64,000 nucleotides of DNA from Paenibacillus prosopidis (lineage in GTDB: Bacteria; Bacillota; Bacilli; Paenibacillales; Paenibacillaceae). The stretch is from the NCBI RefSeq assembly GCF_003337375.1, contig NZ_QPJD01000007.1, positions 248,001 through 312,000 on the forward strand, in the 5' to 3' direction. The number at the start of each line of letters is the position of its first letter. Position 1 is the first letter of the stretch. Shown here piece by piece: positions 7,485 through 17,400 of the stretch. The translations under genes were made by a program, and so were the position numbers. Below the pieces are notes generated by a model. It did not search any database, had not been told where the DNA came from, and was given only the letters and a program-made list of their open reading frames with translations.

Positions 7485-8391
7485 ATGAAGAAAAAAAATT
7501 CGAGTCTGCAAGGAAATAATGGCACTAAAATATCTTGGGGGGCTACTGTTCGTTCTGTGCGGTGCAATTTTCCTTGAAGGAATCGACGTGTCGATGATTG
7601 GTGTAGCTCTACCGTCGATCCGCACCGAGCTAGGTATGTCCACTAGCGCTCTGAGTTGGGTAGTGAGTGCCTATGTGCTTGGTTACGGTGGCTTCATGCT
7701 GCTGGGGGGGCGGGCCGCCTTTGTCGTGTTTGAGCGACGTTCAGCATCGCCGCTGATGCGACTCGGCATACTTCGTTCGGGCGCTCTCGTACGTGCCAAT
7801 CTTGGTGCGATTTTGTTAGCTGGCTCCTTCTTCGGCTTTCAGTTCATCGCTGTCCTGTACCTTCAGGAACTGCGCGGTTGGTCAGCGTTCGAGACTGGAC
7901 TCGCGCTCATGGTTATTGGCATCGATTCCGTACTCGCACCGACGCTCACACCGCGCCTTGTGAGCCGATTCGGCAACGTCCGGGTAATATTTTTTGGAGG
8001 CTTATGCATTGCCGCCGTGTCCTACGCCCTGTTCCTGCCGGTTAGCCTCGACTGGAGCTACGCGGCCATGTTTCCGACGATGATTCTTACCGGCATCGCT
8101 TTTGCGCTAACCTATGGGCCGCTCACCATCGCTGCCACGGACGGTATCGCGGAAGAAGAACAAGGGCTGGCCGGCGGTCTTCTTAGCACGTCGATTCAGT
8201 TCGGCGCAGCGCTCGGACTTTCAGTAGTGACCGCCGTCAGCATCATCGCTACTGGGGCCGACGGATCACCCCAGGCAATATTAGAAGGCTATCGAACCGC
8301 TCTATGGGTTCCGGTTGCCGCTGCCGTACTTGGTGCTGCCGTTACTGCAATCGGCCTCCGCAAGCGCAATATAGTCCAAAGCAACAATTAA
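7485..8391 (+). pseudogene. MFS drug transporter (DHA2-type), internally deleted and frameshifted
   Basis: Typical opening LEGIDVSMIGVALPSI-RTELGMS and SAYVLGYGGFMLLGGRAA are present, but the protein then jumps to AFVVFERRSASPLMRLGILR. In intact 14-helix members about 180 residues separate these strings, so transmembrane helices 3-6 have been lost in frame. The best start, ATG 7485 with AAGGGG upstream, is in a different frame from the body; the frames meet at a run of six G near 7537. A second in-frame ATG at 7519 would give 290 residues. Either way it is probably non-functional. It is the evident target of the divergent HxlR gene. Confidence 0.7.
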
Positions 8392-8566
8392 TGCACATAA
8401 GGGACAGGGCCCGTAAGAGTAAGTTATATTCTGAGGGTACTCACTTCGACGTCCCGAACAGCTGTCTAAGGCGCGAAGCCTTTCTGGCTCAAATAAACCT
8501 GATCAGCGGGGAAGTACTTGTAGAAAAACTAACTTTGCATCATGAAAATTGCGCTCTGCAAGTTGA

Positions 8567-9115
8567 TTAGACATGCAGCGGCCCCCCTCCAACCAATGAG
8601 CTTTCATTTTCGAGCTTGAGTAGTTTAGTTTTCATATCCAAGCCGCCCCGATAACCGGTTAATGAGCCATTTTTTCCGATCACCCGATGGCACGGTACGG
8701 AGATTAATACCGGATTGGCACCGATAGCAGCTCCAACCGCACGTACCGAAGCCGGCTTCTCTATATCATTCGCAATATCGGAGTAGGATTGGGTTTGTCC
8801 ATATGGAATCCCGCAGAGCGCGTTCCACACGGCGAGTTGAAATGCAGTGCCGCGGAAATCAAACGGTACGGAAAAGCTTTTGCGTTTCCCTTGGAAATAC
8901 TCTCGCAATTCAGTCGCATACGGCTGTAATTTCTCATCATCTTGAACCAATACGCTGCCGCTAAATCTCCTGCTTGCCCAATCAGCCAATTGTTCGAATG
9001 GCTTATTCTGAGAGCCAACATAACAAAGCCCCTTTGAAGTTGCAGCCATATATAATTTCCAGTCTTCATGGACAAGAAGCGTCCAATGAATCGTCGAATT
9101 ATTTTTTGCTTCCAC
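8567..9115 (-). CDS. ogt: Methylated-DNA--protein-cysteine methyltransferase
   Basis: Removes methyl groups from O6-methylguanine in DNA by irreversible transfer to its own cysteine. The active site PCHRVIGKNG (Cys142) is intact, with the downstream LTGYRGGLDMKTKLLKLE and the helix-turn-helix region ANDIEKPASVRAVGAAIGANP. Length 182 is normal. The start is GTG with GGAGGTG upstream and overlaps the end of adaA by 17 bases, so the two are translated from one message and together form an adaptive-response operon. Confidence 0.95.
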   Translation of the reverse strand: MEAKNNSTIHWTLLVHEDWKLYMAATSKGLCYVGSQNKPFEQLADWASRRFSGSVLVQDDEKLQPYATELREYFQGKRKSFSVPFDFRGTAFQLAVWNALCGIPYGQTQSYSDIANDIEKPASVRAVGAAIGANPVLISVPCHRVIGKNGSLTGYRGGLDMKTKLLKLENESSLVGGGPLHV

Positions 9116-9692
9116 TGTGAAGCACCTCCATTATATGTTTATTGCTATTTAACTGACGATAATCTGTGGGCGTATGCCCCGTTATTTTTTTGAACAGCGT
9201 TACGAAATAAGGTGTGTTCGTCATGCCTACGGCCTTGGCAATATCCGCAATCGCTTTATCCGAATCGGTCAGATACTCCATGGCCTTGGTTATTCTCGTT
9301 TGCTGGACATATTCGACCGGTGTTATTCCTTTGATCCGCTTGAATGTACGCTGCAGATGATAGGGGCTTCCATGGCACATATCCGCCAAGATATCCAGCG
9401 TTAGCGATTCTCTGTAATTCATGTCGATGTAATGTGTGATCTGAGCAACCCACTCGTGATCAGGCAAACGCCCGCCGGTCGGCTTGCATCGTTTGCATGG
9501 ACGAAACTCAGCTGACAACGCTTGTTCGGCATTTTGAAATATACGCACATTTTCCTTATTTGGCGGTTTGGACTTACAAGACGGTCTGCAAAAAATACCG
9601 GTGGTCCTTACCGCGTATATAAACTTACCATCGTAAGCTGTATCATTGTTTATAATCGCTTGCCAATTTTCCTGGTTTATTCTATCTTCCAT
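9099..9692 (-). CDS. adaA: AdaA: methylphosphotriester-DNA methyltransferase and AraC-type activator
   Basis: N-terminal Ada zinc domain (residues about 8-75) with four cysteines: GIFCRPSCK (Cys35, Cys39) and RPCKRC (Cys66, Cys69). Cys35 is the methyl acceptor by homology. The C-terminal AraC helix-turn-helix half (about 95-185) includes CHGSPYHLQRTFKRIKGITP and VGMTNTPYFVTLFKKITGHTP. Methylation turns it into an activator of its own operon, including ogt. The ATG at 9692 has AGGTGAG six bases upstream and is preferred over the in-frame GTG three codons earlier, which sits inside the ribosome site. Confidence 0.94.
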   Translation of the reverse strand: MEDRINQENWQAIINNDTAYDGKFIYAVRTTGIFCRPSCKSKPPNKENVRIFQNAEQALSAEFRPCKRCKPTGGRLPDHEWVAQITHYIDMNYRESLTLDILADMCHGSPYHLQRTFKRIKGITPVEYVQQTRITKAMEYLTDSDKAIADIAKAVGMTNTPYFVTLFKKITGHTPTDYRQLNSNKHIMEVLHSGSKK

Positions 9693-9793
9693 TTGGCTCA
9701 CCTCTCCCTAAGTATACCCCCGATGATGGCCATCTGTACGCATTTGCTAATGTAATAGCAAGATATCGAAATAGTACGTTGCGTTCTCGTAAA

Positions 9794-9820
9794 TGAAAAA
9801 AATCCGCGCTAATCGCGGAT
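9794..9820 (-). terminator. Terminator of the CDP-alcohol operon
   Basis: ATCCGCG-ATTAG-CGCGGAT followed by TTTTTTT on the minus strand. The stem includes the TAG stop codon of the CDP-alcohol phosphotransferase gene. Confidence 0.85.
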
Positions 9821-10738
9821 AGATAAGCTTTTTATTCGGTCAGTTAATAGGCTTAACTGTCGCCGGTAATCTACATTCATAAGCCACAGCTTATAAATAA
9901 CAGCCGATTCAAACATGATCATTATAACAGAGCTAAAAATAACTCCTTCTTTGATAAGGCCCGTAACCGTAGCAATGATAAAAATAAACATTTGATATTC
10001 AATTCCGCTCATCAGATGCAATCGAACTCTTCTTTTTAAAAAGAATGCCCTTATTTTCAAATAAGACGGATGCCGGGTTACAACTTCCTTTAAAAAATCC
10101 TCTTTTATACTGATATCTTTTTTTCCTGCTTTTATATATTGCTGTGATCGCTTACCGTCTAGAATTTTGACCCATTTGGTATGCTTAATCATGACAGGCT
10201 TCTTATCCATTTGAAGTTTGCTATTCGCTTTATCAATTTTTTTACGCATTTCATTTAGCGATTTGTAGACAAGCAACGAATTCATGTATCGCGTACTGTC
10301 CAAAAAACAAATGAGAGCAGCCAAATAAAAATAATACACTTCTCCCGTTTGGTGATATTGACCAAGCATCAATGCAAAAGCACAAATGGCAACGCGGGTT
10401 CGGTCCAAAATATAATCCATCCATGCCCCATATATGGTACCCGTCTTTTTAAGACGAGAAATTTTCCCGTCCATGCAATCTAAAGTAAAGCTGATATGAT
10501 AAAAAACCGCACCCGCGACTAACGAAACATAGGTACCCTGATAAAAATTAAAAGCGGCAATGAGGCCGGTCACAAATGCTAATAAAGTAAGTTGATTTGG
10601 GCTAATATTGGTGTAGTTGGCTATAGGAAGCATTAACCTTGAAGCGATTGGATCAACCAAATAAACGGTCCACCAGGCATCCCTTTTTTTATAAGAAGAA
10701 TCTCTAATATCTTTCAAAGAATATTTTGTGGCAGCCAT
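9809..10738 (-). CDS. CDP-alcohol phosphatidyltransferase family membrane enzyme
   Basis: Members displace CMP from a CDP-alcohol with a second alcohol to make a phosphodiester in the membrane. The signature D(x2)DG(x2)AR(x8)G(x3)D(x3)D is seen as D87-CM-D90-G91...R95...G104...D108...D112; the usual Ala is Ser94. Several membrane helices surround it (about 48-64, 70-88, 115-130, 135-150, and two near 245-285). At 309 residues it is longer than PgsA or PssA, with a basic insert around 165-220. Last gene of a four-gene operon with a kinase, a nucleotidyltransferase and a glycerol-1-phosphate-dehydrogenase-like enzyme. The substrate is unknown; it need not be a lipid. Confidence 0.85.
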   Translation of the reverse strand: MAATKYSLKDIRDSSYKKRDAWWTVYLVDPIASRLMLPIANYTNISPNQLTLLAFVTGLIAAFNFYQGTYVSLVAGAVFYHISFTLDCMDGKISRLKKTGTIYGAWMDYILDRTRVAICAFALMLGQYHQTGEVYYFYLAALICFLDSTRYMNSLLVYKSLNEMRKKIDKANSKLQMDKKPVMIKHTKWVKILDGKRSQQYIKAGKKDISIKEDFLKEVVTRHPSYLKIRAFFLKRRVRLHLMSGIEYQMFIFIIATVTGLIKEGVIFSSVIMIMFESAVIYKLWLMNVDYRRQLSLLTDRIKSLSIRD

Positions 10739-10769
10739 GAAGGCACACTCCTTATTATCTTATGGTGAT

Positions 10770-11831
10770 TTAGGGTGAGAGAGGAAATACTTCATCTAAT
10801 ATATAATTAATTTGTTTCGTTTTTAGTTCCATTTCATTCAAAATGGTGTAGCGGTTTCGTATCGAAGGGGCTTTCTGAATCGCCAAGCACATCTCATCCT
10901 TTGTATAACCAATCTCCTTATAGTGCGTAGGAAGACCTAATATTTTGAAATGCTGTCTCATGTTGTTCCCAGAGTTATGGTCCCCTTGTAAATATTCAGA
11001 AATTAACATGGCTACAGCAACCTGTTCCCCGTGAAGCGCTTTTCCGCCGCAGTAATTATCCAGCGCATGGCTAATTAAATGCTCCGAACCGCTGCAAGGT
11101 CTGCTCGAACCTGCAATAGCCATGGCAATCCCGCTCATGATAATTGATTCAACCGTCATCTTCAGCAAAGCTGCTCTGCCTATGTTATTTTCATTAACGG
11201 AATTCAAAAAAATATCCACCGCATTATTGGCGATCATACAAGAAACAGTATCAATTTTTTCTTTATTCACTTGATGCGCCAGCTTCCAGTCAACAAGCGC
11301 TGTCTTATTGGAAAGCAGGTCCCCGATGCCGGCACAAAATAATCGATGGGGCGAACCGGCCACGATATCGAGGTCGATAACGACAGCCCACGGCATTCCG
11401 ACTTCGATACTTATACTCTTAATTTGATTCACACGGATAGAAGCTACCGGCGAACAGACAGCATCACATGACAACGCTGTCGGTACCAGCATGACGGGCA
11501 CATTCATTCTCGTGCCGACTACTTTGGATACATCGAGTACCTTTCCGCCCCCAACGCCGATAATCACCTCGGCATATTCCAGTCGTGTCTCAATTTCCAG
11601 CTCATCTATCGTCCGGAGAGTATTGTCAGTGCAGTATAAAGCCTTTATCTGTACCGGTTGCAATTTCATCGTAAGAATCAGCTGCTCGCTTATTTTGCGA
11701 GTCGCGCCTTTGCCGCTAATCACAACCACTCTCCGATTGGCCAACGAATCACAAATTTCACTTCCATACAATCGTTCAAATGCCTTGGGCTCGTAAATCA
11801 AATGCGCTGGGAGTCCCATCTTATTTGACAT
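10770..11831 (-). CDS. Glycerol-1-phosphate dehydrogenase-like (iron-containing ADH superfamily)
   Basis: 353 residues from the ATG at 11831, which has GCGGGGGG upstream. NAD(P)-binding IIGVGGGKVLDVSKVVG (90-106), then VPTALSCDAVCSP (116-128), the position of SHDGIASP in sn-glycerol-1-phosphate dehydrogenases, with the metal-binding Asp kept. Metal ligands also appear in GSEHLISHALD and ALHGEQVAVAML. The family includes archaeal EgsA and Bacillus AraM, which reduce dihydroxyacetone phosphate. Its place between a nucleotidyltransferase and a CDP-alcohol transferase suggests it makes the polyol phosphate used by them. Substrate is inferred. Confidence 0.8.
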   Translation of the reverse strand: MSNKMGLPAHLIYEPKAFERLYGSEICDSLANRRVVVISGKGATRKISEQLILTMKLQPVQIKALYCTDNTLRTIDELEIETRLEYAEVIIGVGGGKVLDVSKVVGTRMNVPVMLVPTALSCDAVCSPVASIRVNQIKSISIEVGMPWAVVIDLDIVAGSPHRLFCAGIGDLLSNKTALVDWKLAHQVNKEKIDTVSCMIANNAVDIFLNSVNENNIGRAALLKMTVESIIMSGIAMAIAGSSRPCSGSEHLISHALDNYCGGKALHGEQVAVAMLISEYLQGDHNSGNNMRQHFKILGLPTHYKEIGYTKDEMCLAIQKAPSIRNRYTILNEMELKTKQINYILDEVFPLSP

Positions 11832-11844
11832 AGTAAGCCCCCCG

Positions 11845-12543
11845 CTACATAAGTTGTTTTGCGCATTCAAAATCACTTAGATCATCTATCTCAATCCAAT
11901 GGTATCCTTCCGTACTCACAGCCCTAATTTCCACGTTTGCCGCACACGCTTCAAATACATTTTCATACCAACAGCTTGTTTCTCCCGCTTCAATTAACTC
12001 CAATGCTTTTTGATATAAAACAGCAAGATCCCGGGCAGCCAATTTAGAAATTCCAATATACTCGCCATCCGTACCTGTCAAACTCAATTGCTTGTTCACC
12101 AATCGTAAGCGGTTTCCATCCAGCTTTACTCTCATCGCTTCCTCGGTCAGCTCTTTTTGCCCATCAACCAATATGCATGTGGGGTGCTCTGCATTTAAAA
12201 TTAACGAAATCATCCGATGATCATAAAAAAGATCCGAATTAATCAGCAATAAATCACCGCCCACAGCACGGCTAAGTAAAAAAGAATAAATATTGTTCAT
12301 GGATTGATAGAACGGATTGTATATAAAATGAACCCCTGTTCCTTTAAAGTGCTTTTCAATTTCTTCGATTTTATGGCCGCCTATAATGTAAATATCTTCA
12401 TATGCGAAACCGGACTTCATCACGCTCTCTACTTGGTACTGCACTAAAGGTTTATCATTGATCCTAATCATTGCTTTTGGACTGTTTGTCGTTAATGGAC
12501 GCAAGCGACTACCGACTCCAGCTGCCAATATAACAACTTTCAT
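11845..12543 (-). CDS. Nucleotidyltransferase (LicC / inositol-1-P cytidylyltransferase-like)
   Basis: 232 residues. The N-terminal signature LAAGVGSRLRPLTTNSPKAM is followed by the metal-binding LLINSDLFYD. This fold transfers a nucleotide from CTP, UTP or dTTP to a phosphorylated sugar, polyol or choline. The short length and the CDP-alcohol transferase in the same operon point to a cytidylyltransferase giving a CDP-alcohol. The start ATG at 12543 has AGGAGAGG upstream; the gene is 13 bases from its downstream neighbour. Confidence 0.85.
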   Translation of the reverse strand: MKVVILAAGVGSRLRPLTTNSPKAMIRINDKPLVQYQVESVMKSGFAYEDIYIIGGHKIEEIEKHFKGTGVHFIYNPFYQSMNNIYSFLLSRAVGGDLLLINSDLFYDHRMISLILNAEHPTCILVDGQKELTEEAMRVKLDGNRLRLVNKQLSLTGTDGEYIGISKLAARDLAVLYQKALELIEAGETSCWYENVFEACAANVEIRAVSTEGYHWIEIDDLSDFECAKQLM

Positions 12544-12566
12544 ACGCCTCTCCTGTTTAAAATCTT

Positions 12567-13589
12567 CTATTCCTTCCATATAGGTCCCATCCCAAGTTCG
12601 GTTATTTTTTGTTTATCTATCGCTATACAACGCTCAAATTCAATAAGAAGTGTTGCATGACCTTTTACATGGCTTGAATCAACAAAGTATTTCTGCGCCA
12701 ATCGAATCGCTTTATGCGGAAAAATTTGATCCAGCAGAAGAAGCTCAAGTTCTTCCGGAGAAAGAGGACGGATTTGCTGGTAAGCATTCAATACCACTTG
12801 GAATCTCTCCCTGGACCATTCTCCAAAGGATTGTTTAATCAAAGTACAAAGATGGGATATATCTCGCATAGGAAGCGCTAGGCTGACGGTATCTAAATCG
12901 ATGACGGTTAACTCGTTATGGTTATTGCGGAGAACATTAAGATGTGAATAATCGCCATGTCCAAGACGGGGATCATGCTTTATGGAGTCCAATAGAGTAC
13001 GCAAAGCCGTTTGCGGAAGCTGTTCAAGCACCCAGTTGGCACGGGCTTGAAGCCACGGTAAATGACTTAAATAGACCTGTGAGAATGAATCCTCGCTTAC
13101 ACTAGCCTTTACCCGGAATTTTTCCATTTTTTTTATCTTTTTTTTATAGATTTTATTCCAATCCAAACGACTATCGGCAATCGGATTGCCTGAAGCAGCG
13201 TAGCCATGGGACGCCTCATGAAATTTGGCAAGCAGGATGGCCATTTTTTCGATCATTCCCGGCTCTGTATAGCTGGGATGCTCCCCTTCCAGCCATGGAA
13301 ACAGCAGGAAACAGCCATAATTGACGTCTAGGTATGAAGTGCCATACAAAGTCGGAAGAACGGGTGTTACCGGAATCCCTTTCCCATGCATATAATCATT
13401 TACTGCAGCGATCACTGGGGCTCTGGCGCTTTTTTCCAAATATTTTAGGGCATATATGTTTGTATTGGTATCTGTTATCTTCCATACCTGCCTATCCGAT
13501 TTACGTCTTATTCGAACCATGATTTCAGGTATAACACCATAATTTTTTTGTAAAATTTCCGAAATAACCTTTTTGTTTATCTCATTCAT
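12567..13589 (-). CDS. CotS-like / aminoglycoside-phosphotransferase-fold kinase
   Basis: 340 residues from the ATG at 13589 (GAGG five bases upstream); the longer open frame of 40 extra residues lacks a ribosome site. Kinase motifs: catalytic LGHGDYSHLNVL and metal-binding VIDLDTVSLALPMRD. The N-lobe has DTNTNIYALKYLEK. Closest in style to spore-coat CotS/YutH/YtaA kinases and choline kinases of the LicA type. As first gene of this operon it may phosphorylate the alcohol that is then CMP-activated, or act on the product. The phosphoacceptor is unknown. Confidence 0.8.
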   Translation of the reverse strand: MNEINKKVISEILQKNYGVIPEIMVRIRRKSDRQVWKITDTNTNIYALKYLEKSARAPVIAAVNDYMHGKGIPVTPVLPTLYGTSYLDVNYGCFLLFPWLEGEHPSYTEPGMIEKMAILLAKFHEASHGYAASGNPIADSRLDWNKIYKKKIKKMEKFRVKASVSEDSFSQVYLSHLPWLQARANWVLEQLPQTALRTLLDSIKHDPRLGHGDYSHLNVLRNNHNELTVIDLDTVSLALPMRDISHLCTLIKQSFGEWSRERFQVVLNAYQQIRPLSPEELELLLLDQIFPHKAIRLAQKYFVDSSHVKGHATLLIEFERCIAIDKQKITELGMGPIWKE

Positions 13590-13728
13590 CGAATCCTCAA
13601 CTCCCTTCTTGCCTAAGGATTCCTTGCTTATTTTATTAATATATGTTTCTTTCCGGGAAGAGCATGGACGTTTCGGTATTTTATTCATCGCCAAGGATGA
13701 GGAAGGCACTTTCTAACAAAATACTAAC

Positions 13729-13745
13729 TAGAATTAGACATTCTA
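13729..13745. promoter_or_regulatory. Inverted repeat in the speD / kinase-operon divergent promoter region
   Basis: TAGAAT-TAGAC-ATTCTA lies in the 258-base gap between the divergent speD gene and the four-gene operon. The gap is AT-rich and otherwise holds only weak promoter-like strings (TATTAT near 13774). It is a possible shared operator. Confidence 0.25.
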
Positions 13746-13847
13746 CTAGATCAATTTCTACTTTTTTTTCATATTATATTTAGTGAAGTTGATAGACTTT
13801 CAATTCTGCTTTTTCATCTTCATTAAATCTTTGAGGGGAGATAGGAT

Positions 13848-14219
13848 ATGGAGTATTCGACATATGGAAGACATATTGCTCTTGACGTTTGGGGGGTGGA
13901 TTTTTCGCTTCTGGATGATGTTGAATTTTTAAAACAAGGAATGATAGATGCAGCTGTGAAAAGTCGTGCAGATGTGTTATCAGTCACTTATAAAAAATTC
14001 GAGCCAAATGGCTGTACCGTTCTTATTCTTGTATCTGAAAGCCATCTTTCCATTCATACTTATCCAGAAGAAAAATTTGCAGCAATTGATTGTTTCACAT
14101 GCGGAAAGAAAGTAGACCCCCAAATCGCTATCAATTATTTAATTGATATATTAAAACCTAAGAAAATGTATATGAAAAAACTAATTCGTGGTTTAGATGA
14201 AATAGTGATCATAGATTAA
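13848..14219 (+). CDS. speD: S-adenosylmethionine decarboxylase proenzyme
   Basis: Produces decarboxylated SAM, the aminopropyl donor for spermidine. The 123-residue form is the small SpeH/SpeD class of Gram-positives. The self-cleavage site VSESHLSIHTYPE has Glu64-Ser65, with Ser65 becoming the pyruvoyl group; His70 and Cys85 in DCFTCG are the conserved processing and catalytic residues. GAGGGGAGATAGG precedes the ATG. Its partner, spermidine synthase, lies about 10 kb away, with methionine-cycle genes between. Confidence 0.96.
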   Translation: MEYSTYGRHIALDVWGVDFSLLDDVEFLKQGMIDAAVKSRADVLSVTYKKFEPNGCTVLILVSESHLSIHTYPEEKFAAIDCFTCGKKVDPQIAINYLIDILKPKKMYMKKLIRGLDEIVIID

Positions 14220-14288
14220 ATGGAAAGCCTCCTGCTTCTTGAGGCCACTGAAGAACTTGCTTGTATTTTGAGTGACTGAATTAAGGAT

Positions 14289-14338
14289 CAAAAAAGACGA
14301 CGCTCATCTCGGTTATTGGGATGAGAAGTCGTCTTTTT
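14289..14338. terminator. Bidirectional terminator between speD and metH
   Basis: AAAAAGACGAC...CTCATC and GATGAG...GTCGTCTTTTT form a long stem flanked by A- and T-runs, suitable for both converging genes. Confidence 0.88.
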
Positions 14339-14409
14339 CTTTGGAAAAGTGCTTGATCGATATGTTCCGTGGGCTTGATGCTCACATTATACATATCACG
14401 TTCGTTTTA

Positions 14410-17400
14410 CTAAGCCTTGTCGACGTTAAAGTAACGTGCTTCGGGATGCGCAAAGACAATTGCTGAGACCGAAGCCTCCGGATCCATCATGAACGACTCC
14501 GTCAGCTCTACACCGATATCCTCCGGCTTCAGCAGAGCGAAGAGCGGCTCCTGATCCTCCAGATCCGGACAAGCCGGATAACCGAAGGAGAAACGCTGTC
14601 CGATATACTTCGCTCCAAAGCGCTCCTGCATCGTCATCTGGAGCGCGTCGGGGATTCCCCATACATCACGCATGATATGATGAACCCGCTCCGCGAACCC
14701 TTCCGCAACCTCAAGCGCAGTTGCCTGCAACGCATGTGATTTGAGATAATCGCCTTTTTCACGCAGCTCCTTTGCAAGCTCGTTGATCCCATGCCCAGCT
14801 GTGACCAATAGGAAGCCCACATAGTCCATTTGGCCGCTTTCCACCGACTTCAAGTAATCGGCCAAGCAGTAGTAAGGCTCAGTTTCCTGTCTTGGAAAGG
14901 TAAATGTCTGCAGTACTTTGCCTTTATCGTCCGAATCGTAAACAAGCACATCGTTGCCGCTAGATTGCGCAGGGAAAAAGCGATACATCCCATGCGCTTG
15001 AATAATCCCGTTTTTCTGAGCATCATTCAGAATCGAATCCACGGTATCTTTCAGCTGCAAGGCTTTAGCATCCTTTTCTCTCAAGAGACGCTCTACTTTA
15101 CCTTTCAAGCCCAGATGATGGCCAAGCAGCATCTGCATGTTAACATAAGGCATAATGTGACCGATTGGATAATCCCGCAAAATGTGCCGCTTTAAATCTG
15201 GCGGCACATGAACCGGAACCTCCTTTGAAATCGTAGAAGCATTAACCCGTGTCATCTTCGGCAGCAGATCTTCCTTCTTGCCAGTTTCCATGACATCCAA
15301 TTCCTTGGTCTCCCTCAGTTCTTGAATGAGCCGCTTCCGCTGCTCAGGATCGTTCAACCGGTTAGCAATGTCCAATCCGTCCATCGCATCCTTGGCATAC
15401 AAGACCATTCCATCATATTCAGGAGCAATGCGCGTCTTCGTAAATTTGCGGGTCAAGGCAGCGCCTCCGACCAGTATCGGTGCATCGACGCCTGCTCCCC
15501 GCAAATCCTGTGCTGTAATGACCATTTGCTGCGCCGATTTAACTAGCAGGCCTGATAATCCGATTGCAGCGGGCAGTTCTCTTCGATAAGCTTCAATGAT
15601 CTGCTCCGGAGGAACCTTGATTCCAAGGTTCACAATCTTGTATCCATTATTAGAGAGAATGATCTCCACGAGATTTTTACCGATATCGTGAACGTCGCCT
15701 TTAACCGTTGCGAGAATGATTTTCCCTTTTTCAGCAGATTCATCTTTCTTCATAAAAGGTTCCAGATAGGAAACGGAGGCCTTCATTACTTCCGCACTCT
15801 GCAGAACTTCAGCTACAATAAGCTCATTGTTGTTAAACAATCGTCCAACTTCCGCCATTCCTTTCATCAACGGACCGTTAATGACTTCAAGTGGAGAATA
15901 TACCTTCAGCGCTTCTTCCAAATCGGGAATGAGCCCTTCCTTCGTCCCTTCGATCACATAGGAACCGAGGCGGTCTTCAAGCGAGAGGTTTGAAATCTTT
16001 TCTTTCTTCTCTACCTTTTTGACACGGAAATGCGCCACAAACTTGGCAAGTGTATCATCGTTCGTATTATAAATTAATTCCTCGGCGAGACGGCGCTCTT
16101 CCTCTGAAATTGAAGCATAACGCTCCAGCTTCTCGGTGTTAACGATGGCGTAGTCCAATCCGGCCTTGGTACAATGGTACAAGTAAACAGCGTTCAACAC
16201 TTCCCGGCCTGCATCAGGAAGACCGAAGGAAATATTGCTAAGACCTAGAATGGTCTTGCATTCCGGATATTTCGCTTTAATCCATTTAATTCCTTCAATC
16301 GTTTCGACAGCAGATCCGAGATACTGTGGATCACCAGAACCGACCGGGAACATGTTCGGGTCAAAAATAATATCGTGCGGTTTCAAACCATATTTATTTG
16401 TCAACAAGTCATATGCCCGATCCGCGACCTCGATCTTAGCTTTTCTGGATACGGCTTGACCTCGTTCATCGATGAGGATCATGACAACAGCTGCCCCGTA
16501 TTTATGAATCAAAGGCACAATAGCGGCAAACTTGGCTTCACCATCCTCCAGATTGATCGAATTGATAATCGCTTTTCCTTGCGAATATTTCAAACCAAGT
16601 TCAATGATGTGATCATAAGTGGAGTCGATCATGAGCGGCGCTTTTACTTTTTTGACCACTTCCTGCAGAAAATGCTTCATCGCATACGCCTCGTCGATAT
16701 CTGTATCCTGCAAATTAATATCAATGACGTGAGCGCCATTCTTCACTTGCGCCCTGGCAATTTCTGAACCTTCCTCGAACTTTTTTTCTTTTATTAATCT
16801 TTTGAACTTTCGGGAACCTGATATGTTCGTTCTCTCGCCGACCATGATCGGACGATTCTCATCTTCGATATAGACGGTCTCGATCCCTGACACCGCAGCG
16901 GGATGACTGCCATAATTCTTACGGGGAGAGTATTGGCTCATTGTATCTGCTAAGGCGCGAATATGAGCAGGCGTCGTTCCGCAGCAGCCTCCGACAATGT
17001 TAAGCCAGCCCTGTTCGGCGAAGCCTTCCAGCTTCTTGGCCAATGACTCCGGCGATTCATGGTAATGCCCGTTCTCATCGGGCAAACCAGCATTCGGATA
17101 ACAGCTAATGGCCGAATCGGCTATTTGCGATAACGTGCGAATATGGTCACGCATAAACTCAGGACCTGTCGCACAGTTCAGACCAATTGAGATCGGGTTT
17201 AAATGCTCCAGTGAAATATAGAAAGATTCGATATGTTGACCTGCCAAAGTTGTACCCATGGGTTCTATAGTTCCTGAGATCATAATTGGAAGCTCAACAC
17301 CGAGCTGTTCGAAGGCTCTTCGTACGCCGATACTGGCCGCTTTAACATTGAGCGTATCCTGTGAAGTTTCGATTAACAGAGCTTCAACGCCACCCTCAAT

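Noticed and set aside
8392..8566. Open stretch after the broken MFS gene ending in LTLHHENCALQVD
   Set aside because: No start, ribosome site or family similarity; treated as spacer.
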